NCBI GenBank assembly: GCA_949879025.1
Contig: CATLBO010000002.1
Span: 20,636 to 84,635 of the forward strand
DNA from: an uncultured Hungatella sp.
Lineage (GTDB): Bacteria > Bacillota > Clostridia > Lachnospirales > Lachnospiraceae
Direction of reading: 5' to 3'
DNA length: 64,000 nt
Positions 18,038-27,173 of the stretch are shown in pieces. A program made the position numbers and the translations under genes. Every line of letters begins with the position of its first letter. The first letter of the stretch is position 1. The notes under the pieces are model-generated. The model ran no database searches. It had not been told where the DNA came from and saw only the letters and a program-made list of their open reading frames with translations.

Positions 18038-19379
18038 ATCTGTTTTTAGACTCCCTTATTCTGAAAAATACATAGAAACCAACACAGATCACTGCTGAAA
18101 GCAGCGATCCCAGCGGCGCTGCCCACCCCATGGGATACAAGGTTTCCGGGAACATGATGCTGGCCAGATAAGAACCTGGGATTCGGATCAGAAGGATGGA
18201 TATAATGTTATGTATAAAGGATATCAATGATTTCTGATCTCCGCAAAAGTATCCGCTGAAACAGAAATGAACCCCTGCAAAGATGCAGTCAAAGGAGTAA
18301 GATCGCATATAGGCGCAGCCTGCTGCCAGCACGGCTTCTTCTTTTGTAAACAGCCCTATGAGCGTATGGGGAAGAACCTGATTGTACAAGCAGCAGAAAA
18401 TTCCCCATCCTACAGTTATCATCAGGCCATAGTGCAGAGACTTTCTGGCCCGTTCCGGCTTTCCTGCCCCCATATTCTGGGCGGTAACTGCAGATATGGC
18501 GGACAGGAATGAGGATGGCACCAGGAACATAAATCCAATAAGCTTTTCCACAATCCCTACGCTGGCTGCTGCAATAAGTCCCCGGCTGTTGGCAATTACG
18601 GTAATCACCACGAAAGCCACCTGAATCATGCCGTCCTGAAGGGCAATAGGTGCTCCCACTTTTAAGATATCAGACAGAATCCGGCGGCTGGGCTTCATGG
18701 TCTGACGGTTCATGGCAAAGCCAAAATCTTTTTTCCGAAGCATGGCAAGGGCCACCAGGACGCTGACTGCCTGGCCGCAGATGGTGCCCAGGGCAGCTCC
18801 GGCTGCACCCATGCCCAGGATACCAATAAAGGCAAAGTCAAGGACTATATTGACCACACAGGCCACTGCAACAAAGTACATTGGGCTGCGGGAGTCACCA
18901 GCCCCCCGGAACAGGCTGCTGATAACATTGTATGCAGTAATAAAAGGGATTCCCAAAAAGCAGATCCGCAGATAGATTACGGTTTCAGCAGCCGCCTCCG
19001 TGGGAGTCAGCATAATGCGGGCGATACCATCTGCCATCAGAAACAGTGTCACAGTGAGAATGCAGGCAAATCCAATGAAAAATACGGCAGTAGTTCCCAT
19101 AGTCCGGGCCGCTGCCTTCCCGTCCCCTGCTCCTACTGCATGGCCGATACGCACTGTGGTTCCCATGGCAAATCCCAACAGTATGACAGTAAGCATATGC
19201 ATAACCTGGCTGCCCACAGACACAGCGGTGATGGTAGCGGAACCATTATATAATCCGGTAATAAATAAATCGGCCATTCCGTAAAAGGTCTGCATAAAGC
19301 TGGACAGCAAGTAGGGCACAGCGAAAAGAATCAGGGTCCTTCCTATGCTTCCGGTAATCAGCTTATTCTTTTCATTCAT
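18036..19379 (-). CDS. MATE family efflux transporter
   Basis: Start MNEKNKLITGSIGRTLILFAVPYLLSSFMQTFYGMADLFITG; 12-TM MATE-type sequence. Confidence 0.9.
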   Translation of the reverse strand: MNEKNKLITGSIGRTLILFAVPYLLSSFMQTFYGMADLFITGLYNGSATITAVSVGSQVMHMLTVILLGFAMGTTVRIGHAVGAGDGKAAARTMGTTAVFFIGFACILTVTLFLMADGIARIMLTPTEAAAETVIYLRICFLGIPFITAYNVISSLFRGAGDSRSPMYFVAVACVVNIVLDFAFIGILGMGAAGAALGTICGQAVSVLVALAMLRKKDFGFAMNRQTMKPSRRILSDILKVGAPIALQDGMIQVAFVVITVIANSRGLIAAASVGIVEKLIGFMFLVPSSFLSAISAVTAQNMGAGKPERARKSLHYGLMITVGWGIFCCLYNQVLPHTLIGLFTKEEAVLAAGCAYMRSYSFDCIFAGVHFCFSGYFCGDQKSLISFIHNIISILLIRIPGSYLASIMFPETLYPMGWAAPLGSLLSAVICVGFYVFFRIRESKNR

Positions 19380-19657
19380 CGTTTTTTCCTCCCCGTGATC
19401 CCCTTATGATCATTCTCAACTAATTTAAAAACGGTTCCCATTATAACATAGTCCTAAACAACTTTCAACGAAAAAACTTTTATACTTTAAAGCAATAGTT
19501 GCTCTAAAGTATTCTTAAAACACCTTTTCATGTGTTTGAAAATGCCGGTTTTAAAAATTCCTGCTTTAAGTTGAAAGACCTGCCAACATTCTGTATAATG
19601 TGACCAGATAGGTTTGCTAGCCATAAAAAAATTAAACAGACTTGTGGAGTGTTGTAC

Positions 19658-21064
19658 ATGATGGAAAAAAAGAAAAAGCATTCACAGAAACTAAATATGG
19701 AAATGGTATCTGTTATCATGGCTCTGGCATGGCCTACCATGCTGGAGCAGCTGATGCAGACTGCAGTTCAGTATATTGACACTGCCATGGTAGGCTCCCT
19801 GGGAACCCAGGCAACGGCAGCTGTCGGGGCTACCAGCACTGTAAACTGGCTTATCGGAAGCACGATCTCGGCTCTCAGCGTAGGGTTTCTGTCTTTCATC
19901 GCCAGATCCTGCGGGGCAGGGGATGAGGAGGCAGCAAAGCGGTCTGTGTCCCAGGCGGTGCTTGCAGTGATGGTTACGGGGATATTTTTTACGGCGCTGA
20001 CTCTGGCTTTAAGCGGGTATGTGCCTGTATGGATGCAAGTGGATAAAAGCATTCAGACATTAGCTGCTCGATATTTCTTTATTTTGTATATTCCCATGCT
20101 TCCCAGAACCGCCAGCATTATTTTCGGCACGGTTCTGAGAGCGGCAGGGGATACGAAAACTCCCATGAAAATCGGAGTGGTTGTCAATCTGATTAATGTT
20201 GTGCTGAATTTTCTTCTTATTTATCCCACCAGGCCGATAAATGTATTAGGTGTCTCTTTTTCCATGCCTGGGGCCGGTATGGGTGTTATTGGGGCTGCTG
20301 CTGCCAGTGCAGCAGCATTTACCGCAGGCGGTATCTGTATTACGGCTGTGGTCTGGAATCATCCCAAGATTTCACCTAAGGGGCAAAGTTTTCGGCCTGA
20401 TGCCAGGATTCTCAGACCATGCCTGCAGGTTGCGTTTCCCAATATGCTGCAGCGGTTCGGAACTTCTCTGGGATATGTGGCTTTTGCCTCTATGATCAAT
20501 TCTCTGGGAGAGGTTTCTACTGCAGCCCACACCATAGCCAACACCGTAGAGTCGGCTTTCTATATTCCTGGGTACGGGATGCAGACTGCGGCGGCAACCT
20601 TGGCAGGCAATGCTTACGGGGCCAAAGACGGGAAACGGATGAAGGAACTGGCAGCCATGTTTATTCCCATTGAAATCGGCCTGATGATCTTCTCCGGAGG
20701 TGCTCTGTTTTTGCTGGCTCCCAGACTTATGAGGATCTTTTCCGGCAGCGAGGACGTGATTTTGCTTGGGAGTACAGTACTGCGGATGGTTGCTGTCTCA
20801 GAGCCTTTTTATGGGTTTTCCATTATTATTGAAGGCATGATGCAGGGGGTCGGAAAAACAAAGGAGCCTTTTGTCTTTAATATCATCGGCATGTGGGGAA
20901 TTCGTATTGCAGGGACTTTCATCTGTACCCAAATGTTAGGGCTTGGCCTGGTGTCAGCCTGGGGGTGTATGATCGCCCATAATCTGTTTCTCTTTGCAAT
21001 ATTTTTGTACTGCTATGTGAACGGGGTCTGGAATCCTCTGCATAAGAAAGCGCATAAACCATGA
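19658..21064 (+). CDS. MATE family efflux transporter
   Basis: ALAWPTMLEQLMQTAVQYIDTAMVGSLG motif; multi-TM. Confidence 0.9.
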   Translation: MMEKKKKHSQKLNMEMVSVIMALAWPTMLEQLMQTAVQYIDTAMVGSLGTQATAAVGATSTVNWLIGSTISALSVGFLSFIARSCGAGDEEAAKRSVSQAVLAVMVTGIFFTALTLALSGYVPVWMQVDKSIQTLAARYFFILYIPMLPRTASIIFGTVLRAAGDTKTPMKIGVVVNLINVVLNFLLIYPTRPINVLGVSFSMPGAGMGVIGAAAASAAAFTAGGICITAVVWNHPKISPKGQSFRPDARILRPCLQVAFPNMLQRFGTSLGYVAFASMINSLGEVSTAAHTIANTVESAFYIPGYGMQTAAATLAGNAYGAKDGKRMKELAAMFIPIEIGLMIFSGGALFLLAPRLMRIFSGSEDVILLGSTVLRMVAVSEPFYGFSIIIEGMMQGVGKTKEPFVFNIIGMWGIRIAGTFICTQMLGLGLVSAWGCMIAHNLFLFAIFLYCYVNGVWNPLHKKAHKP

Positions 21065-21119
21065 AAAGCTGTTCTCTTTGCGGAAAGCTTTTCTCCAATG
21101 AAAAAGGTATGGCAGACTG

Positions 21120-22514
21120 CTATGGTGTCCCGGTTTTTGTCAAATACTCATCAATCCCTCTGGCACCTGCCCGCCCCGCCTCCATGGCAAGAATTACCGT
21201 GGCAGCCCCGGTCACTGCATCTCCTCCGGCATACACGCCCCTTTTGCTGGTCTTCCCGTTAACCTCTTCTGCCACAATGCATTTTTTCCTATTCACTTCC
21301 AGTCCCTTAGTAGTTCCGGAGATCAGAGGGTTTGGCGAAGTTCCCAAGGACATAATTACCGTATCCGCATCAATCACAAACTCCGAACCCTTAACAGGTA
21401 CCGGCCGCCTTCTCCCGGAACTATCCGGCTCACCCAGTTCCATGCGGATACACCGCATTCCCTTCACCCATCCGTTGCCATCTGTCAGAATTTCCGTAGG
21501 ATTAGTCAGCAGATCAAAGATAATCCCCTCTTCCTTGGCATGATGGACTTCCTCCGCCCTGGCCGGAAGCTCTGCCTCACTTCTTCTGTACACAATATGC
21601 ACATCAGCTCCCAGGCGCAGTGCCGTCCTGGCTGCATCCATAGCCACATTGCCGCCGCCCACTACGGCCACTTTCTTACCTGCCGCAATAGGCGTGTCAT
21701 AATCATCCCGGAACGCTTTCATAAGATTGCTTCTGGTCAGATATTCATTGGCTGAGAACACTCCATTTGCATTTTCCCCTGGAATCCCCATAAACATAGG
21801 AAGTCCTGCGCCGGACCCGATAAATACGGCGTCAAATCCATCTTCCTCCAAAAGCTGGTCAATGGTCACCGATTTTCCGATAATCACATTTGTCTCAATC
21901 TTTACACCCAATTTTTTTACATTTTCAATCTCCGGCTTCACCACGTTTTCTTTTGGAAGGCGGAACTCTGGAATCCCGTAGATCAGTACGCCGCCAGGCT
22001 CATGAAGAGCCTCAAAAATAGTCACCTCATACCCCTTCTTAGCTAAATCCCCGGCACAGGTCAGCCCTGCCGGGCCAGAACCGATGACAGCCACTTTTTT
22101 TCCGTTGGTATGTTCAGGCTTATCCGGCACAACTCCATTTTCCCTGAACCAGTCTGCCACAAACCGCTCCAGTTTGCCGATGGAAACCGATTCTCCCTTT
22201 ATTCTGCGGATGCACTGTCCTTCGCACTGGCTTTCCTGCGGACAGACACGGCCGCACACGGCGGGAAGGGCTGAAGACTCGGCAATGACCTTTGCCGCTT
22301 CATGAAAATTGCCTTCCTTGACCTGCCGGACAAATCCCGGTATGTCAATGGCTACCGGACAGCCTTTTATGCACTTGGCGTTCTTACAGTCTAAGCATCT
22401 GGAGGCCTCTTTCATAGCCTCCTCTTTATTATATCCAAGACAAACCTCATGAAAATTTGCGGCCCTTGTTTTCGGATCTTGTTCCCGAACCGGAACTTTT
22501 TTTAACATATCCAT
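21120..22514 (-). CDS. NADPH-dependent glutamate synthase-like / NfnB-like flavoprotein
   Basis: N-terminal FeS Cys region (CLDCKNAKCIKGCPV), Rossmann motifs GSGPAGLTCAGDLA and GGGNVAMDAARTALRLGA; start MDMLKKVPVREQDP after GGAGGAG. Confidence 0.9.
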   Translation of the reverse strand: MDMLKKVPVREQDPKTRAANFHEVCLGYNKEEAMKEASRCLDCKNAKCIKGCPVAIDIPGFVRQVKEGNFHEAAKVIAESSALPAVCGRVCPQESQCEGQCIRRIKGESVSIGKLERFVADWFRENGVVPDKPEHTNGKKVAVIGSGPAGLTCAGDLAKKGYEVTIFEALHEPGGVLIYGIPEFRLPKENVVKPEIENVKKLGVKIETNVIIGKSVTIDQLLEEDGFDAVFIGSGAGLPMFMGIPGENANGVFSANEYLTRSNLMKAFRDDYDTPIAAGKKVAVVGGGNVAMDAARTALRLGADVHIVYRRSEAELPARAEEVHHAKEEGIIFDLLTNPTEILTDGNGWVKGMRCIRMELGEPDSSGRRRPVPVKGSEFVIDADTVIMSLGTSPNPLISGTTKGLEVNRKKCIVAEEVNGKTSKRGVYAGGDAVTGAATVILAMEAGRAGARGIDEYLTKTGTP

Positions 22515-22573
22515 AATCTCCTCCATTCCACAAAAAACATATTTCCGACATCTGAATTTACGTGCTTTTGGGC

Positions 22574-23455
22574 CTAATGGCAATGACCGCACCCTCCATG
22601 GTGAGTATCTCCTTCATTCAGTTTCAGTACAGCGCGCCCTTCCTCTGTACGATACATTTGCTGCCTCTTCATAGCTTCGTCAAAGTTCACTTTGTGGCCG
22701 TCAAATTCCGGTCCGTCGACACAGGCAAATTTCACTTCCTCCCCAACCGTCAGGCGGCAGGCGCCACACATTCCTGTGCCGTCTACCATAATAGGGTTCA
22801 TACTGACAATTGTAGGGATATTCAGTTTTTTCGTAAGCAGGCATACGAATTTCATCATGATCATAGGGCCGATAGCTACACAGATGTCGTAATGTCTGCC
22901 CTGATTTTCCACTAAATCCTTTACCACATCAGTAACCATGCCTTTTTGTACATAAGAACCATCATCAGTGGTTATGTAAAGATTCCCGGCCACTGCTTTC
23001 ATCTCTTCTTCCAGAATCAGCATATCCTTTGTTTTTGCTCCTGCCACAACGTCTGCGTCAATACCATGGGTTCTTAACCATTTTACCTGGGGATATACAG
23101 GCGCAGCACCCACTCCTCCTGCCACAAACAGCATTCTCTTCTTCTTCAAAGCTTCCAAATCCTCATGGACAAATTCTGACGGTCTTCCAAGAGGGCCTGC
23201 AAAATCCCGGAAACTGTCCCCGGTTCTCAGCGCAGCCATTTTCTGGGTAGAAGCCCCTGCAATCTGAAATACGATGGTAACAATTCCTGTCCCTCTGTCA
23301 TAATCGCAGATAGTCAGAGGAATCCTCTCTCCTGCTTCATCCATTTTTACAATAACAAATTCTCCCGGCTCACAGGCCTTGGCTACTCTGGGCGCTTCCA
23401 CGTCCATGAGGTAGATTTTCTCTGCCAGCTGCCGGGCTTTGACGATCTTATACAT
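22574..23455 (-). CDS. NfnA/sulfide dehydrogenase-type ferredoxin-NADP+ reductase subunit
   Basis: FNR-like fold with C-terminal 2Fe-2S Cys motif CGACRLTVGEEVKFACVDGPEFDG; paired with the adjacent GltD-like gene. Confidence 0.9.
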   Translation of the reverse strand: MYKIVKARQLAEKIYLMDVEAPRVAKACEPGEFVIVKMDEAGERIPLTICDYDRGTGIVTIVFQIAGASTQKMAALRTGDSFRDFAGPLGRPSEFVHEDLEALKKKRMLFVAGGVGAAPVYPQVKWLRTHGIDADVVAGAKTKDMLILEEEMKAVAGNLYITTDDGSYVQKGMVTDVVKDLVENQGRHYDICVAIGPMIMMKFVCLLTKKLNIPTIVSMNPIMVDGTGMCGACRLTVGEEVKFACVDGPEFDGHKVNFDEAMKRQQMYRTEEGRAVLKLNEGDTHHGGCGHCH

Positions 23456-23510
23456 CTGCTTCCTCCCGTCTTACCATGCCATACACATGCAAATATAATA
23501 TATGCATTTT

Positions 23511-23541
23511 CCCAGCCGCTCCATATCTGTAAGCGGCTGGG
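23511..23541 (-). other. Intercistronic hairpin without a U-tract
   Basis: Perfect 10-bp stem CCCAGCCGCT...AGCGGCTGGG between xdh and nfnA-like genes. Confidence 0.75.
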
Positions 23542-23558
23542 AGATAAATCAATAATAT

Positions 23559-26120
23559 TTATTTTGTCTTCTTATAATATGTATCCTGCAACGGCATTGT
23601 TGTCCGCAGTTTTCCATCCAGTCGGTAATATGCATGAGCACAGGCAGCTCCTGTAGGAATCATGCATAGTTCCCCGCATCCCTTTGCCCCATAAGCCAGC
23701 GGAATCTTCCCCGGCCCCTGAACCAGCTTAACCTCAAGCTTCGGCACGTCTGTTGCCCGCATCAGTCCCAGCGTGCCCAGCTTGGTTTTGCAGTATCCAT
23801 CCACACACTTAAACTCCTCTGTCAAGGCGTATCCAAGTCCCATAACCATCCCGCCTTCAATCTGACCTTCCACGGACTGGATATTTACCGGAGTTCCCAC
23901 ATCATAGGCAGCCACCACTTTCTCGATCTTTCCATTTTCATCTGGAAACACCACCTGTACTCCATAGCTGTAGCTTACATGGCGCACTGGGAATTCTTTG
24001 GTGGAAGTCAGGCCATCTGTCATAGGATGGTATTCTCCGTAATATTCCTTTCCTTCCAAGTCAGCCAATGCCTTTCCTTCATCCATATCCTTCTTAAGCT
24101 TCTCTGCAGCTATTCTTGTGGCTTCCCCGGTTACCACAGTCTGACGGGATGCAGTGCTGGTACCGGAATCCGGGGTTGTCAAAGTGTCCGCATCTTCATG
24201 AATTACCAGGCTTGGATCAATGCCGGCTGCTTCACAGAGTATGGTCTTGCACATAATGGCTATTCCCTGACCCATACAAGCTGCAGAGGTAAGCACATGT
24301 ACCCTGCCGCCTTTTACTGCAAGCCTGCATCTCCCGCTGTCAATAATGCCCACACCTTTTCCGCTGTTCTTCCATCCCAGGGCAATACCTGCATTAGGAT
24401 TGGACTCAAAAATTTCTTTCACTGCCTCCAGGCATTCCACAGCTCCTGTACTTTCATCTGCAATCTGGCCATTTGGCAGGATCTGGCCTGGGCGGATGGC
24501 GTTTCGGTAACGGATCTCCCACGGAGAAATGCCTGCCTTTTCAGCCAGAAGATTCAGGTTCTGCTCCATGGCAAAATTACTCTGGGCCGCTCCGAATCCC
24601 CGGAAGGCTCCTGACACCATATTATTGGTATAAACCGACATTCCCAAAATGTCCACGTTCTGGTAATTATAAGGCCCAGCTGCATGAGTGCAGGCACGGT
24701 CAAGCACCGGGCCGCCCAGGGATGCATAGGCTCCTGTGTCAGCAATGATAACAGCCTTCATTCCTGTCAGGATTCCGTTTTCATCACAGGCCGTCGTAAT
24801 CTCGATTTCCATGGGATGGCGCTTGGTATGGTAAGCCAGGCTTTCCTGTCTGGTAAACTTTACCTTTACCGGCTTCTTGGTATACCAGGCCATCAGCGCC
24901 GCATGATGCTGTACACTCATGTCCTCCTTTCCCCCAAAACCGCCGCCTACCAGCATAGAATGGCAACGGACTTTTTCCCTGGGGATTTTAAGCATCCCTG
25001 CAATCTCCCGCTGCTCATCATATACAGACTGTCCGCCTGTATACACAAGAAGCCCGTCCTCGCCCTCCGGCAGCGCAACAGCACACTCCGGCTCCATAAA
25101 TGCATGTTCCTGATGGGGTGTCTTATATTTCCTTGTAACCACATATTTTGCATTGGCAATAGCTGTCTTCACATCCCCGTTTACAAGGGTGGATTTACTC
25201 ATAATATTTCCGTCCTCATGGATCAGAGGAGCGTCTCCCCGAAGGGCATCCTGGGGTGTTGTTATGGGGGTCAGCTCCGTGTAGTCTACCTCAACCAGGG
25301 AAACCACCTCTTCCAGGCTTTCCTTCCTGCTTACTGCCACCAAAGCCAGGCAGTCTCCCACATATCGGGTAATATCACCTTCCCCCAGCAGCACATCCCA
25401 GTCCTTTTTCATATGTCCAATCACATTATCCGGCACATCTTTTTTCAATAGAATACGGACACAGTCCGGGTGAGCCAGGGCTTTTGAAATGTTGATTTTA
25501 TTTACTCTTGCACGGGGGTATTTGGAGCGAACTGCTTTTGCATGAAGCATCCCTTCAAATTCTAAATCATCCACATATTTTCCGGTTCCATTTACTTTCC
25601 CTGCTGCATCCGGACGGTTAAAATGCTCATTCATGTGCAGCGTTTTCGGGTTCTGGGGAATTGCCAGATTCTCACGGAAATATTTTCCGGCCATAAGAAT
25701 GGCCTCCTCAATCTTCTTGTAACCTGTACAGCGGCAGATATTTCCCCGGATTGCCTTTTTCACATCACCCACCGCAGGATCTGGATTTTTATCAAGAAGC
25801 CCTTTAGCGCAAATTACCATGCCTGGAATACAGAAGCCGCACTGTACTGCGCCTGCCGCCGCAAAGCAGTATTCATACACTTCCCGCTCCCGCTGGCTTA
25901 ATCCCTCTACTGTCACAACAGATTTTCCCACAAATTTAGAAACCTTTTGGACACAGGCTTTTATGGCCCTGCCGTCCACCAGGACTGTACATGTACCGCA
26001 GGCGCCTTCGCTGCATCCATCCTTTGCCGAAGTAATCTTCAAATCATCTCTCAAAAATGACAGCAAAGTTTTGTCTGTCTCGGAATATACGGTCTTTCCG
26101 TTAATGTATAATTCGAACAT
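23559..26120 (-). CDS. xdh: Selenium-dependent-type xanthine dehydrogenase / molybdenum hydroxylase (2Fe-2S domain fused to Mo-binding domain)
   Basis: N-terminal CSEGACGTCTVL and CGFCIPGM...NICRCTGY (two 2Fe-2S clusters); Mo-hydroxylase GGGFGGKED, GAFRGFGAAQ and C-terminal AYGAKGCGEL. Confidence 0.9.
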   Translation of the reverse strand: MFELYINGKTVYSETDKTLLSFLRDDLKITSAKDGCSEGACGTCTVLVDGRAIKACVQKVSKFVGKSVVTVEGLSQREREVYEYCFAAAGAVQCGFCIPGMVICAKGLLDKNPDPAVGDVKKAIRGNICRCTGYKKIEEAILMAGKYFRENLAIPQNPKTLHMNEHFNRPDAAGKVNGTGKYVDDLEFEGMLHAKAVRSKYPRARVNKINISKALAHPDCVRILLKKDVPDNVIGHMKKDWDVLLGEGDITRYVGDCLALVAVSRKESLEEVVSLVEVDYTELTPITTPQDALRGDAPLIHEDGNIMSKSTLVNGDVKTAIANAKYVVTRKYKTPHQEHAFMEPECAVALPEGEDGLLVYTGGQSVYDEQREIAGMLKIPREKVRCHSMLVGGGFGGKEDMSVQHHAALMAWYTKKPVKVKFTRQESLAYHTKRHPMEIEITTACDENGILTGMKAVIIADTGAYASLGGPVLDRACTHAAGPYNYQNVDILGMSVYTNNMVSGAFRGFGAAQSNFAMEQNLNLLAEKAGISPWEIRYRNAIRPGQILPNGQIADESTGAVECLEAVKEIFESNPNAGIALGWKNSGKGVGIIDSGRCRLAVKGGRVHVLTSAACMGQGIAIMCKTILCEAAGIDPSLVIHEDADTLTTPDSGTSTASRQTVVTGEATRIAAEKLKKDMDEGKALADLEGKEYYGEYHPMTDGLTSTKEFPVRHVSYSYGVQVVFPDENGKIEKVVAAYDVGTPVNIQSVEGQIEGGMVMGLGYALTEEFKCVDGYCKTKLGTLGLMRATDVPKLEVKLVQGPGKIPLAYGAKGCGELCMIPTGAACAHAYYRLDGKLRTTMPLQDTYYKKTK

Positions 26121-26182
26121 CTGACGCTCCTCCTTTTAAATTATTAATAATTTCTCATTGTAATAATTTTTTATTTTTTCTC

Positions 26183-26211
26183 TTGAAATTTTCTCTCCAT
26201 CATGGGATAAT
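26183..26211 (+). promoter_or_regulatory. Promoter of second YheO-type regulator
   Basis: TTGAAA (26183-26188), 17 bp, GATAAT (26206-26211); flanking bases match 8463-8491. Confidence 0.6.
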
Positions 26212-26317
26212 AAAGAAACCTTATCTTTGCCTGAGACAATGACCGAAGTAAACCTGCATGCGCCCGGATGTGGACGCAGCACCATACAAGAAAGTCCGAC
26301 GGGCACATTTGGCATCT

Positions 26318-26361
26318 CTGAATTTATGCCGCCTAATCGGCGGCGGGACTTTTAAAGTAAC
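26318..26361. repeat. Dispersed 44-bp repeat with palindromic core
   Basis: CTGAATTTATGCCGCCTAATCGGCGGCGGGACTTTTAAAGTAAC; 42/44 match to 40709-40752. Confidence 0.85.
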
Positions 26362-26387
26362 CAGCACATCAGAAAGGAACTTTTCCC

Positions 26388-27086
26388 ATGACCCCTTCCA
26401 TCCTCCATCAATACACACTTTTAGTAAATTTTCTCGGCAAAACTCTTGGCCCTGACTATGAAGTGGTACTTCATGATATTACCTGCGAACCCAGCAAAGT
26501 CATTGCCATTGCCAACAGCCATATCAGCGACAGGACTGTAGGCAGCCCTACCACCAATGCTGCCCTGCAGATGCTCGCCGCAAATTCCTACAAAACCAAC
26601 AATTACTTGTATAACTACCAGGTATCCACAGAAGACGGACGTATCCTCCGCGCTTCCACCATGTTCATCAAAGATAACGACGGCAGCCCTATTGGGCTTC
26701 TGGGAATTAATTTTGATGACAGCCGATACAAAGATTTCTGTAAAACGCTTCTTACCAATATTCACCCTGATGAGTTTTTAAAAGTAATCCCTGCCTTTTC
26801 TCCAACCAGTACCTCTTTCTTGGAAAATCCGGCAGCCCAGCCAGACTCTCTGTCCGACGATTTTTCCATGGATATATCCACTCTAATGGAGAAATCTTTT
26901 AACACTGTTACCGTCTCCTTAGCCACTCCATTGGAACGTTTAAATCAGCAGGAAAAAAGGACTATTGTCCAAAAGCTGCAAGAACGGGGCGTTTTCAAGC
27001 TGAAAGGCGGTATTTCGTTTGTTGCCAAACGTCTCTCCTGTTCCCCGGCCACTGTGTACCGTTACTTAGGCGAACTGGAAAACTGA
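26388..27086 (+). CDS. YheO-type PAS + HTH transcriptional regulator (paralog 2)
   Basis: Same length (232 aa) as 8628-9326 and nearly the same sequence, including the C-terminal HTH. Confidence 0.85.
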   Translation: MTPSILHQYTLLVNFLGKTLGPDYEVVLHDITCEPSKVIAIANSHISDRTVGSPTTNAALQMLAANSYKTNNYLYNYQVSTEDGRILRASTMFIKDNDGSPIGLLGINFDDSRYKDFCKTLLTNIHPDEFLKVIPAFSPTSTSFLENPAAQPDSLSDDFSMDISTLMEKSFNTVTVSLATPLERLNQQEKRTIVQKLQERGVFKLKGGISFVAKRLSCSPATVYRYLGELEN

Positions 27087-27106
27087 AAAATTCTTATCTA
27101 TACTGA

Positions 27107-27147
27107 TACTGCCTTGCAAAATTCATAAAAATGAACCCAAGGCAGTA
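27107..27147. other. Hairpin/palindrome downstream of regulator 2
   Basis: TACTGCCTTG (27107-27116)/CAAGGCAGTA (27138-27147), inner TTCAT/ATGAA. Confidence 0.7.
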
Positions 27148-27173
27148 CCACTGTGTATCTGAAAAGCTTTCCG

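Noticed and set aside
18036-21064. Two adjacent divergent MATE genes as a recent tandem duplication
   Set aside because: The two proteins differ substantially in sequence and orientation, so they are better read as separate family members.
23979-24614. Long plus-strand ORF (211 aa) antisense to xdh
   Set aside because: Entirely opposite a well-supported molybdenum hydroxylase frame; no RBS or recognisable domain. The same applies to 24684-25451, 29486-30004, 30719-31318 and other antisense ORFs.
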